Below, in pieces: positions 1 to 10,980 of a stretch of DNA of 64,000 bases. This DNA comes from Neurospora intermedia (taxonomy: Eukaryota; Ascomycota; Sordariomycetes; Sordariales; Sordariaceae). Where the stretch lies: the NCBI GenBank assembly GCA_037102815.1, contig BTPP01000003.1:372001-436000 (forward strand). Direction: 5' to 3'. A program made the position numbers and the translations under genes. The notes beneath the pieces are model-generated. The model ran no database searches. It was not told where the DNA came from and was given only the letters and a program-made list of their open reading frames with translations. Every line of letters begins with the position of its first letter. The first letter of the stretch is position 1.

Positions 1-396
1 AAAGTCCACATTGGGATGGTAGATCGGGGTTCTGAACAGCACCGTAGGCGGCGCGTAAGGATAATTCGCAGGAAATTCAAAACTAAGCTTGAAGGTGAGG
101 CCGGCATAAGGGGTATCCTCAGGTCCCTCGATGGTAGCCCGCCACGAAAGGAGATTGCCGTCGGCAGAGGGGAAGGCAGACACGCCCGGCGCCGGCGATG
201 TCATTAGCTGCATAAGCTCCGTCTGCAATCTATTTGCAGTCATTAACAGTCAGTGGCCGATACATCAACATATTCATTGTCTATCAAACATGCACACGCT
301 CAGTGAAAAGTGGACTGACCTCTTGACGGCATTTTGACTGGGGTCGATATTCTTTCTAGCGCCGAAAGTGGGCGCAGAGTTCTGGATATCTCCCAT
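1..396 (-). CDS. Ubiquitin-conjugating enzyme E2, UBE2C/Ubc11-like (5' part, continues left of window)
   Basis: Two exons are visible: 396-320 and 229-1, joined across a 90-bp intron (319-230, GTCAGT donor, AATAG acceptor). The join gives a continuous frame starting MGDIQNSAPTFGARKN and running into KRLQTELMQLMTSPAPGVSAFP. After that comes a typical UBC fold: WRATIEGPEDTPYAGL, KLSFEFPANYPYAPPTV, and the YHPNVD block that precedes the active-site cysteine. That cysteine lies beyond the window edge. The length of the N-terminal tail and the SAFPSADGNLLSW block match the UBE2C/Ubc11 (UbcH10, vihar) class, which works with the anaphase-promoting complex to add ubiquitin to mitotic cyclins; class assignment is by resemblance only. 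The ATG at 396 is the first in frame with a good join to exon 2. The gene is divergent from CHK1, so two cell-cycle genes share the 397-1475 spacer. Confidence 0.88.
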
Positions 397-1475
397 GTTT
401 GGTGTAGGATAATCGGTTTGTGTCGGCGAACTGAAAAGCAGGCGAAGAGGCTAATATCGCAAAACAAAGAAGACCAATATGTGGTGGATGATCGAGGTCA
501 AGGTAGATAAAAGTACTGACTAAACAGGTTAATAAAGACTTCTAAACCGCGAGGTGAAGGGCGACGTACCTGCAACCAAGGAGGGGCGGCGCCAACCTTA
601 GGAGATGTATGAAGGTTGAGATGGGGGATGGGAGGCGCAAAGAACAAAATGTAGTCTGGCAGTTGACGCCAAGCTTGGAGGGACGGAACTGACGAGATGC
701 AAATATTAAATCAATGTTTACACTACACGACTGCAGAACGGACCAGCCTCCAACAACCCCACAGCTGACTAGGTTACCGCGGGAGGGTCCCCAGCAACCG
801 TGATGGGTCCGAGCGTTACTGTCAGGGGAAAAGATTTAAGGGCATGCATGAACTTCTTTGCAGGTTCCCAGGCCGCAAGGCGGGCAGTCGCGGCGCGTGG
901 AAATGGTGGGCAGTTCGCGCTCCAGTCCCTCTCCAAAGCGTTTCCCGGATCCCCTTTCTCAACCAAACAAACCGGGACACTGGACGGGAGTCAACACCTT
1001 GTCAACACGCGGTCTGCATTTGCACGTGAAGTGTCCAATAGTGTTTGTACAACACCCGCCAGAGCAGGTGAGGTTAGCTGAGTGTTCACATGTGGTGAAC
1101 GTCTGAATACGCGACTCTCTTCACTCTGACACGCTCTTGGCATTCACCGTTCTGTTGTCCATCAAAATGGTGAGTGCTTTTTGCCTCCACCTTTCCATCT
1201 CGATTTGCGCTTTTCCTTTTTAGGAACTTTGTTTTGGTTTGATAATTCTAGGCGGCTCTCGCCACTTGCTTGCGCCAGGCATCAGCCTAACACTTATACA
1301 AACCAACCCAACCACCACTCTTGATGGAAACACACACTTGATTGCTGACTGCGCAAGAACCGACGGAGCGCATTCCTTTAAACCCCTGAACTCTCTTGAG
1401 ATCCCGCATAATTTTGTCTATCTCACTTGTACTCTAATTTTCGTAATCGTAATCGCGTCCGTTATTGACGGCAAA
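397..1475. promoter_or_regulatory. Divergent spacer between UBE2C-like and CHK1 genes
   Basis: About 1.08 kb separates the two start codons. It must contain both promoters and 5' leaders. On the plus strand an ATG at 1167-1169 is followed at once by a GTGAGT donor, with possible acceptors ending at 1223 (TTTTTAG) and 1251 (TTCTAG). A 5' leader intron carrying a start codon is therefore likely (see findings). No clear TATA box was identified and I see no other gene here. Confidence 0.5.
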
Positions 1476-3332
1476 ATGCAACAGTCTCAGCTGGACCCTC
1501 TTCCTTCAGATCTTCCGTTCCGCATCATCTCCAAGACCATCGGACGGGGAGCATACGCCTCGTGAGTGCTTTGATCTCTAACCCATCGTGCTGCAGCATT
1601 CTTACTGACTAAATGTCTCAGAATAAAAAAGGCGATACCCCTCGACGCACCGTCACCGGTATTTGCCGTCAAGCTCATCCACAAGGAGTATGCCGTAAGA
1701 CATGGCAGGATATCGGCGAAGCAGATTGCCATGGAGGTATCGCTACACTCACATATTGGCCAGCATCCAAACGTGATTGAGTGGTTCGCTACTGGCGAAG
1801 ACAGGATCTGGAGATGGATTGCCATGGAGTATGCTGAAGGAGGTGACCTTTTCGACAAGATTGAGGCAGATGTTGGCCTGGAGGAAGATATTGCTCACCT
1901 CTACTTTCAGCAACTGATCAGCGGCGTCAGTTTTATGCATTCAAAGGGCGTTGCCCATCGCGACCTCAAACCCGAGAACATCCTCCTTTCCGAGAGCGGC
2001 ATCCTGAAAATCGCAGACTTTGGTATGGCCACCATGTTCGAATACAAGGGTGCACGAAAACAGAGTTCGACCATGTGCGGGAGCCCGCCTTACATCGCTC
2101 CAGAGGTTTTACATTGCGCGAGGCAGAGGGAACGAAGGGCACCATCGTCCGAGCAGACCAAGTACTCGGCCGATCTTGTCGATATCTGGTCCTGCGGCGT
2201 CATCCTTTTCGTCCTCCTGGTCGGAAACACCCCCTGGGACGAGCCCACTCACGGTAACTGGGAGTTCAAAGAATATGTCCGCACAAGCGGTCGGAGCACC
2301 GACCCGCTCTGGCAACGGGTGCCCTCTGACGCCCTCTCGCTCCTCCGGGGCATGATGAACATTGAAGCCAACAAACGCTTCTCCTTCACCCAGATCCGCC
2401 AACACCCCTGGTACACGCGGCACAACCCGCTGCTGAACGCTGAAGGCATGGTTATTGACCCCATCGCGCTCGCTGCCCAAATGCTCGCCCGTCTCCGCAT
2501 CGACCTCCGCGCCGCCGTCTTCCAACCGCCACCGGCTTCTCAGCCCGACTCCGCCATCGAAAGCGACTGGTCCAGCAAGGTTCTGTCCGCAACGCAACCC
2601 GAGACCCCGATCAACGACGCCCTCTTCGACTGGGAACGCCCTGCGCCCCGGACGCTCGGCTCCTGCGCCATTTCTTCGACCCAGCCGGTCGCGCGTAACG
2701 ACGCCGCGGCCGTCAACCTGACCGCCACCACTCCCCGCACAACCATGATGACAACCATGATGACCCCCAACAGCATCCCCAGCAGTACTGCTTCCAAGAA
2801 TAAAATCCCCTACTCCTCGGCCCTCGAAGCCCTAGCCGACGAGCCCACCATGAGCCAGTTCTCTGCCGTGCCCGGCGTGCCGCTTTCCCTGACGCAACAC
2901 GCCCGCCGCTTCCGCGACATCGTTCCCTCATACTCGCTCACGCGCTTCTTCTCGCACGTGCCACCCGCTCTGCTGGTACAAATGCTCCGCGACGCGCTGC
3001 ATCAGCTCAATGTACCGCTGCCGTCGACATCACCTAATACCTCCTTTGAGGGTGATGTGGATCATATTGTCACGCTCAAGATCAAGACGGTTGATGGGCG
3101 CAGACAGAGCTTGCATGGTGATATATTAGTTGATCGGTATCATTTGGTTTATGGGAATGGGACGTCGTCGATGCAGTATGGTGGTGGGATGAACGTCGAT
3201 GAGGAGGAGGAATTGCCCGAGTTGTTGGAGGTGAGGTTTGTCAAGATCAAGGGGGATCCATTGGAGTGGAGGAGGTTCTTCAAGAAGGTAGCTGTGCTTT
3301 GTCGGGATGGCATTTGGAACAATAATGACTGA
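1476..3332 (+). CDS. chk-1: Serine/threonine protein kinase CHK1 (DNA-damage checkpoint)
   Basis: Exons 1476-1561 and 1622-3332 encode 598 residues. The 60-bp intron (GTGAGT..CAG) splits the glycine-loop serine codon, giving IGRGAYAS-IKKA. The kinase domain shows the VAIK-type lysine in FAVKLIH, HRDLKPEN near residues 141-148, DFG near 161-163, and the CHK1-typical runs GGDLFDKIEADVG and MCGSPPYIAPEVL. The APE segment carries a short basic insert (CARQRERRAPSS). The C-terminal third holds the regulatory region, with an SQ site (TMSQFS) and a KA1-like end (VRFVKIKGDPLEWRRFFKK). CHK1 is the effector kinase that ATM/ATR-type kinases activate to delay mitosis after DNA damage. The start at 1476 gives the usual N-terminus; an upstream in-frame extension is possible. 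The gene symbol follows Neurospora convention and is an inference from family identity. Confidence 0.9.
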
Positions 3333-4207
3333 GAGAGAGAGAGACCAGAATGGTTGTGGTGGTGGTGGGAGACTAAAAGTTATGGGCTAGGAGAGAGAAA
3401 AGCTTTCTGGATGATGGGGGTTTGGGTTACCTACCTACTTAGGCTTCTGGATCCCGCTGGATTGGAAGTGATTCTTGCATTACAAACTTTGTTGCTGGGT
3501 GTTGTGGTATCCTAACATATTTCTTTGGCATGTTCGGCGTTTTGTACATAGGTATGGAAGAAGTAGAGAGGTGGAGAATTCTGACGTGCCCCCCCATCAA
3601 GGACTTTCATAGGTAGAAAACAAATTTGATGATAGGCTACGGTCTCGCTGAGTAACTTGGTCATGCAAAATCAATGTTCAGTCCTTTGTTTGTATAGTGT
3701 AAAACGGTGAATAATGCCAAAGATACCTAGTGAATTAACCGGTCCGTCAAGCGAACGACTTTTGGTCTACCGTGCTGTCTGATGATACTGCCTCAACAGA
3801 GCTTGTGGTGTCGCCCTGCACTACTCCTGTCTGCCAACAATTCCAACGTGAAAACTGAAGTAAACCATACGAATATAAACTTTGAAACACAAATGATATG
3901 CCCCCTGACGCCCGTTGCCTAACCTAATGTCTTGTGACTGCCTCGCAATGCCGCTGAATGATGTATATATGGCGATTGTGTTGTTGGTGCTGATGATACT
4001 GATACTGCCGATGCTATGCGTAGATACATGTTGCTCATATGTGCTCGATAACTGCTCGAATTCATTTTTTTTTTTTTTTTCAAAGGTTAGAATCTTCCAT
4101 GGTCTGGCACTTTGTCGCTATTGTTCTTTTTTATTTTTGTTCTTCTCTTAATCGATTATATGTGTGTATAATGGTTATGACGTCCAGACCTTTTCAAGCC
4201 TGGGGCA
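3333..4207. other. Convergent spacer between CHK1 and the SprT-like gene
   Basis: About 875 bp between two convergent 3' ends. It begins with a GA-rich run and a GGTGGT run just after the CHK1 stop, and holds an 18-nt T tract near 4065-4082. No coding region I can support; most of it is probably 3' UTR from both sides. Confidence 0.6.
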
Positions 4208-5569
4208 TTAATTGAAACGTATAAAGGGGCTCCTTTCATCGGCAGTACAAAAGGATCGGACAGGCTGGATCCACCAGCTGCTGGTGCTGGTGCTGGTGTT
4301 GTTGTTGATGAAACTACCGCTCCTGGTGTTGGTTTGGTAGTAGTTCTCATGAAATGCGTTAGAACTGCCACTATTAGGAGTAGTGTTGTAACTCCTAACC
4401 TCAATAGCCGTCGCATGATCCCTTCGTTGCTCCATGATCCCGGAACATGGGTAGAAACTGTGTTCCCTCCGCTCGAAACGTTCAGATCCGTGGGATCTGT
4501 TGTTGTCGTTCGGTCCTCCAACCCGAAACCGTTCCAGATCCGCTTCCGCCTCGCTCAAGTAGAGCGCACTCTCCGGACCTGCCCAGTCATCCACCAGTTT
4601 CGCAATCGTCAGAAACCCCTTGGTGTGCCCACCACACTCCCTAGCTCGAAACCCGCGGCAGATGAACAGGTAGCTGTGAATCAACTCATGAAGAAAGGTC
4701 GATATAAGCAGTCGTCGACTGTAGTTGGAGTGCTTCAGTATGGGGGCCGACAACACTATGAGCGTTTCGAACCCCCTCGTAGTCGGATGTGCCCTTCGCA
4801 AAGCAGTCGTGCCAATGACCCTGCTGTCGTACCGCGTGCTTGATTCGTCTGACCAATCCCACCGTACCCGCTGGCTAAGACGGCCATTGAAGAAGATCTC
4901 GTTTGCGGCTGAAAATATGCTCTCGAGAGAATCATTGTCCAGCTCATCTTCGGCGTTGATCCGTGGGTTGATGATGCTTCGGAGGATGCGCTCATGCTTT
5001 GAGTCGGGAAACTTGCGTCGAAAGTTGGCCATGTGAGCCCGGACCCTCTCTGCTGCTATATCATCCTCTAATAACTCGGTGCCACCGCCGGGACCTGCTG
5101 GAGTCGGTTCGGCTCGGATTGAGTGACCTGATGCAGTTCTCTCCATTGCAGACGAGCTTGGTTCTGGGGACTGAGACTGTTGTTGGGTTTGCTGGTGATG
5201 AGCATGGCGGTGGTGGTGGTGATGGTGATGGTTGTGCTGCTGCTGGTGATACGACGCTGCATGAAAATGAACTTGATGCCGGTAATGCTGATCGTGCGTG
5301 CCCCGAGCGGCCATGAACCATGTATCCGCTTCACTTCCGCCCTTAACTGGTTGTTGATGGTAATGGTGCTGTGGCGACCAACTCCCAACATTGTATCCTG
5401 CACTTCCCCTATTCACCTGCTGAGCAGATCTGTGTCTCTTATATCTTGAACCGTCTTCATCGTAGTTTTCGTCGTCAACATCGGCGGTCCGGCGCTTGAC
5501 CGGGAAAGGAGGGACGGAATAGGGTCGGATCGGCGGGTGCTCATGCCCGCCATACACTGGGAAGGCCAT
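4208..5569 (-). CDS. SprT-like zinc metalloprotease with His/Gln-rich N-terminus
   Basis: A single exon of 453 residues. The conserved part is the SprT-like domain (about residues 205-345): the helix that opens it (DELDNDSLESIFSAANEIFFNGRL), the zinc motif HELIHSY (His-294, Glu-295, His-298), and the third ligand in ECGGHTKGF (about residue 315). In Spartan/Wss1-type relatives this domain cuts proteins cross-linked to DNA; whether this protein does so is inference. Residues 1-170 are poorly conserved in look, with a basic cluster (KRRTADV, RYKRHR) that could be a nuclear signal, and a His/Gln run near residues 108-131 encoded by a CAC/CAT/CAG-rich stretch. No C-terminal zinc finger is seen. 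An in-frame ATG at 5746 would add 59 residues with a hydrophobic stretch. TATA-like sequence just upstream of 5746 suggests that ATG lies at or before the transcript start, so 5569 is preferred. Confidence 0.78.
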   Translation of the reverse strand: MAFPVYGGHEHPPIRPYSVPPFPVKRRTADVDDENYDEDGSRYKRHRSAQQVNRGSAGYNVGSWSPQHHYHQQPVKGGSEADTWFMAARGTHDQHYRHQVHFHAASYHQQQHNHHHHHHHRHAHHQQTQQQSQSPEPSSSAMERTASGHSIRAEPTPAGPGGGTELLEDDIAAERVRAHMANFRRKFPDSKHERILRSIINPRINAEDELDNDSLESIFSAANEIFFNGRLSQRVRWDWSDESSTRYDSRVIGTTALRRAHPTTRGFETLIVLSAPILKHSNYSRRLLISTFLHELIHSYLFICRGFRARECGGHTKGFLTIAKLVDDWAGPESALYLSEAEADLERFRVGGPNDNNRSHGSERFERREHSFYPCSGIMEQRRDHATAIEVRSYNTTPNSGSSNAFHENYYQTNTRSGSFINNNTSTSTSSWWIQPVRSFCTADERSPFIRFN

Positions 5570-8500
5570 CGGACATGCTCGGCGGATAAAGAAGGGTGAG
5601 ACAGAGTGAAGAGGGAAAAGTGTATTTTTCCCTTGTGCTCCAGTATAGGAAACCCAAAAGCAGAAAATTAAAATTCCCCCAAAAAAGCAAAACTGAAAGT
5701 GAAGCAAACAGGTGGTGTGACAAGGGGGGGTTAGGTGGTGTGGCATGTGTATATAAAGGTAGGTAGGTACCTATATAAGCGGAGCTGAGCCGGTTCTGCC
5801 TTCGAGGTTCCCAGGGAGAACTGGGGAGTGCCGATTACACGAAACGACTCGAACCGGAACCGGGTTCGCAGCAACTGAATCAGTCAGTGGCACACACCAG
5901 ACTGTGAATGAAGGCCGTAAAGGTACCCAAGAAGATCCAGCAGCCGATATGGTCCATCCAGTGCCACTTGACACCCTTAACGAACGGCAACGAGAGCCGA
6001 ACCTCTTCGCGGGTTTGGACCTAAAGAGATCCGCCGCCTCACTTGGCGGACGTCCAGTGGGTGGTCGGTCGTTGTTGGGATGGTCCCGGCCCCGTCCCGG
6101 CCAGATGTCCAAAGGGCCCTTCACTTGGTAAACCCATCATTTTAGTGGTCCTCCATTGAACACGCGAGTAACCAAATGCACCTTGATGGGCGCCTAAAAA
6201 AGGACTTGGACCGCATTGGCGTTACCTCATATCATCTTGAAGATGTGGATGCCACCTGACGTGCACTTGGGTATCTGGGGCATGTCGGAAATGATGATCA
6301 TGAGAACAGCCAGGAAAGAAAACATGCCAGCAACACACAACAAAGAAAGCGAAGATCTAGAATGTTGGCAAGAGAAACTCCCCCAACCAAGCGGTCAACA
6401 AAATGGAAGTGCCCATTGCAAACCCGATAAGGATGCAACAAGGCCGGCGGGAAAATCCAAGACACCGAAGAAGACACCCAAGCAAAAGTCTAGCAAGCAG
6501 GCATGAAGCAAGCAGCCCGGCCCAGCCCAGCCCAGCCCCAGACAACCTGGCAGTGGGGTAGCATCCGAACGGACACAGTGGCTGCCGTTCATCAGGAAGT
6601 ACCTCTACCGACGGAGTGTACACTCAGGAGGATTACACACTTCTTCCCTTGTGCATCATCGGGCATGTCTTCACGCGCACTCCAAAGCATGCCGTTCGTT
6701 CGGCAGCGATCAATTACCACACTGGCATAACAGCGTACAGCGAACAGCAAACGAACAACGAAACAACAGAAAGGGTCAGCAGGTGTTTCATGTTTTCTCT
6801 TCTGTCCAATCTGCCCGTAGATGGAGGCTTGTTGGAGAAAGAAAATATAGAAAAGACCACACTTTCCGTTATCTCCTTTCCCCAGCCATCTTTCTTTTCC
6901 TTCATTGTTGGGAGTTCGCTTATCCCTTTGCTCGGGTTTGCGTGTTACAGAAAAATTCAACAGAAGTTGAACTTGAGAGAAGTGCGAGATGTCATCCAGC
7001 CTAAAGCGGTGTGCCGAGCTGTTTGAAGAAGAAGGTGCCGTGACTTGTCGAAATCCTACTTGTAGCTGTACCATTTAGATGAACCACATGGCCACTGTAT
7101 TTCGATTTGCCTGTCAATGCCAGGACGACATCCGCAACATCCGCAGGCTTTTTTTTTTTTCTTTCTTCCTTTCTTTCTTTTTTTTCTCCTTTGGGTTTTC
7201 GGTTTCTCTATCGATGTCCGGCGCTAGGTAGGTGGTACAACCGGCCGGGGGATGGGTGGATGGGTAACTTGAAGACAACCAAAACTCTGGGGAATTCTAA
7301 CCATGGATCAACCTCGCCAACAGTGGATTACCTGTTTTGGCTATACCGAGGTTCGAGGGTAGAGGTAGGTATCGATCGCGATTTCGAAGTCACGGGAGAC
7401 TCTTAACTAACGAAAAGTAGCCTGGCATCCTGGATACCTAGTTGAAAGCAGGGGGAAATATCACAGAGAAGGAAAGGTGTCCCGTCGCTAAGACCTTTTG
7501 ACTCCACTGGAGAATTGTCCGCCTGCAAAAGAGTTCCCAGGGTGGTGGTGATTAGAAGCTTTGAGCACTGACGGGATATGTAGGATCTGCACGTGTAGTG
7601 CACGGGGGCACCGGGGGCACAGCGGACAAGTGTCAAAAGTGGAGTTCAGCTGCTGCGCAAATGCCGTTTACCCCCACAGTTCTGGTTGCAGGAAGGGCCC
7701 GCAGCCGGACATCAGGCCAACGGGTCGCGGTCTTGGATGACCCTGAATTGGAAGCAAAAGGATGTTGTCCGAAAAGATAATTTCTGGTCTGTGGCGCACC
7801 TGCTCACCTCAGATCTAACGATCATTCAAGATACCGGCTTTGCTGCGCTCAATGGTAGAAGGTGGTAGGAGGGTTGATCCCTTAGACATAACCAGACCTC
7901 TGTGCGATTGGCCTGGGCTGACTTGCTCTGACTTGGTTCTCATTATCATTGGTCGCCTCGCTTTTGCCCATTGCCGGCTTCTCTCCCTAATCACATCTTC
8001 TCTTCCCTCAGTTCAACCTGGGGCTGACGACACTTCCGAGCACCGTTCCAGGTGGTGTGGAAAAAGGTCCGAACACTCGCTGGATCTGGTTTGTTATAAG
8101 CGTGACCGGACCTTTTTCTCAACAATCTGCGTACATAGTGCCTTGTCAACTTGTAAGGCGGTCGAAACACAACGATGAAACAAAACGGGCCGCTTCAAAC
8201 CTCCAATCCTCAGGATTGGTTTATGATGCCGGGTGGACAGTCAGGCTTCCAGGGAAAAATAACTACACCATCCTTACTGATCAGCTCCCTGTTCATGACC
8301 CATTCTGAGGAGTCCGGGAGACATCAATGAATCGCAATACGGGACAAGTGTGAATACATCGCTAATCCTTATATGTATTGGGTATATCTCTAGCTATCCA
8401 CTCAAAACGACATGCAAACGGCGTAGGAACCCTAAAACTCCTCAAAGAACCACCCGTCGTTATCATCAATGAGTCGATTATTGCTGCTCGTCTTTATAGG

Positions 8501-8641
8501 GCACTGACATTGTATCCAGCCTCGATAGCTATCATGACCTTCGATCCGATCATATTCCAAAGTAATTGCCCGCCAACGTTTAGCGGCGCACAGCATATCC
8601 ATTTCCGAAACGAGTGTTAGCCAGGCAGATGGGGCGGGCAA
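5570..8641. other. Gene-free 3.1-kb spacer
   Basis: Lies between the 5' end of the SprT-like gene and the 3' end of the F-box gene. It holds a TATA-like region and GGTAGGTAGGTACCT palindromic sequence at 5755-5773, a short pyrimidine tract at 7149-7188, and several open frames under 165 codons (for example 6592-7074 minus and 6616-7026 plus, which overlap each other on opposite strands). None resembles a family I know and none has convincing splice partners. A non-coding transcript cannot be excluded. Confidence 0.5.
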
Positions 8642-10980
8642 TCAGTTCAAAGAACCGTTGCCGAGGCCAAAGTGTCTCGTGAACATGATGCCGTCAGTGT
8701 GATTCTGCAATGCGCGACGCATTGTTTCAGTGTAATCTCTCTCCTCCCGCGCTTTTGCCCGTGTCTCGTCGTCGACAGCCTCAACTTGCTCCTCGAACTC
8801 CTCAGCTGTAAAGCCGGGGCGCGCGCTAAAGTTCAACAACCCTAACCTCTCACCCGTCCAAAACAGCAGGTCATTGTCGTTGATCTTCTGCTTGGCTTCG
8901 CCTGCCCGTGTCGGGAGTAGTTTCCTGGCTATGTCCGAGGAGCCTGGCATTGAGGCAAAAATGGATGGCCCTTGAGCCTCTTCGCTGTGCCCGATCCTAC
9001 ACCGGCGGACCTCGGTGAAGCCGTCCCTTTCGAACCACTTTATGTAGCCGGATCCGTCCGAGAACACAATCCGGGTGCCATGGTTCGCAACCGAGAGAAC
9101 CTTTGAGGCTGACGCTGACTGACGGTTCTGGTACGCAAAGTCATCCAAGTCCCCCATCAAAGTTTTACCAGAGTCTGGTGGTGCTAGGCCATAAATCTCG
9201 AGGGAACCTTTCATGTTATAGTCTCCACCGGCGATCAAAGTCCTGCCGCCATTAAGACTCTTCGACCCCTCGACTTGTTGCAATGTGAGTTCTCCTTTGC
9301 GCCGAAGCTCACTGTCTCGCTTAGAGAAGGGTGAGGGGAGTGATGCCATGCTGCATAGCCTTGCTTTCGAGTTGATCGACCCTCTGATTCTTGACAAATT
9401 ACGTCTGTCATAATGTAGGATGTGCGAAAATCGACCAGCAACGTATATGTCGTCTGACAACTCCGCTTGTTGGCCGGGCCGCTGAAGATGTAGAATACTC
9501 AACGGTCCCGGTTGCGCAAGTGATGTCCAGGAGCCAACCGGCTCGTCGCTAAAGATGTTTCTGATCCCACGTTCGTACATAGCTTGTGCGCCGGTAAAGT
9601 TGAAGTCAACTTGGTCGTCTTCAGGGGCACTTCGAAATCGTCGCCGGGAACGATAGTCATGCAGGTGAAGTTCTAAATTCGTTCCAACGGTGAGTGGTAC
9701 TGTAGGGCTGGCCGCGGATAAGGCTGTAATCGACCAAGGAAATGATTCGCAGTCAACAACAGAGAATCTCTGCAAGTCAACTTCAATAATGTCTGCTCCC
9801 CAGGAGAAGCGCCAAGGCGCACATGAGTTAGCTTACTGAAAATTCGCACAGAACGCTCAGTTCAAATAACCTTGGGATAATGACGTACGGTTTTGGACTG
9901 CAAAAAAAGCTCGATGAAGGCTGCTGTCAACACTGACACATTCGGTAACGCCTGAGTCTACCCGTTGCGACCGCTTGCTGTTATCTGTACCTGGGCCGTT
10001 TATCAGCAGAAGCCCGGGCGCGCTCTTAGCTAGCATCGCTCCCTTTCGTCCTCTTGTTCCATTCACGTCCCAGATGCAGACACTGCCATCGTCTAGCGGC
10101 GATACAGCAAGGAGTGTTTCATCAGAAGCTGCCTCAACGCCCTGCTCAGGACGGGGATTGTCAGGCCGGTACAGAGCAACACCTCTTGCCTCAACATATT
10201 CGGACTTGGGGCCATTAACATGGGGAAGCGGAAGCCAGTTGATGACAACGGGTGCATGACGCTGGATATATTCCTCATACCAGGAAACCCTCTCGGTAGG
10301 AAAGCAGGGGTCCCAGTTGGCCATGATCCGCATCTGCTCCTTCTTGCTGGATGCGCGAAAGCTCTTCAGAATTGTCGGCGTTGTCGGTGTCGCCCAGCTT
10401 CCATTGCCAGGAGTGTTGGCGCTGCTGCTATCGGGCGAAGGATAAGCGCCTTGCCAAATTGACCCCATTGCACTCTCATCGGGCTGGATCTGAAATGTTC
10501 CGCTGAGGCCCTGGGTGGCTAGCCGGCCAAAGGCCCGTCGTCGTTCGAGGCTTTCGAGAAAGGAAGATTCTTGCAGGCATCGCGAACGCCAGAAGCTATT
10601 GTCTCGTCCAAGGTCTCGAAAAGCGCGGGATACCAGTTGCAGGTTCGTAATGTGCGGTGCTTCGAGGACTAGGCGAGCAACAGACAACTTGTCAGCTTAT
10701 ACCTCTTAACCCGTGATTGAGGTGCCTGAGGCTAGCTAGAGGGCCTTTGTGGGCTACCCCGGGTTGGAAGACAGGGGACATGTGATAGTGTAGGTGCCAG
10801 TTTAGACTTACACGATAGTATGTGGAGTTTGATCTCATTAGGAAAGCTCTCAAGGCTAGGCGCCTGCGGAGTAGCAGTAGCCGCCCTCATCTGATCTCGC
10901 CCATTTCCCATTGTCGGGTTATTATGTGGGGTCCCTTTGCTGTTGCTGTCAACTCGAGGACTCTGTCTGACTTGTGACAT
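8642..10980 (-). CDS. F-box protein with WD40-like C-terminal region
   Basis: Exons 10980-10812, 10668-9889 and 9792-8642 give 699 residues. The first join rebuilds a clean F-box: SLESFPNEIKLHILS|FLEAPHITNLQLVSRAF, followed by RDNSFWRSRCL. This supports the 143-bp intron (GTAAGT..CCTAG). The second intron (96 bp, GTACGT..GCAG) rejoins HIIEVDLQRFSVVDCESFPWSITALS. The region after about residue 170 has WD-repeat-like strands (LLAVSPLDDGSVCIWDVNGTRG, VLSVANHGTRIVFSDGSGYIKWFERDG, DIYVAGRFSHILHYDRR). F-box proteins recruit substrates to SCF ubiquitin ligases through Skp1; the substrate here is unknown. Initiation at 10980 is the first in-frame ATG; a second at 10911 (MGNGRDQMRAA) also precedes the F-box. 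Confidence 0.85.

Noticed and set aside
6592-7074. 160-codon minus frame overlapping a 136-codon plus frame
   Set aside because: Both are of chance length for this base composition and neither resembles a family.
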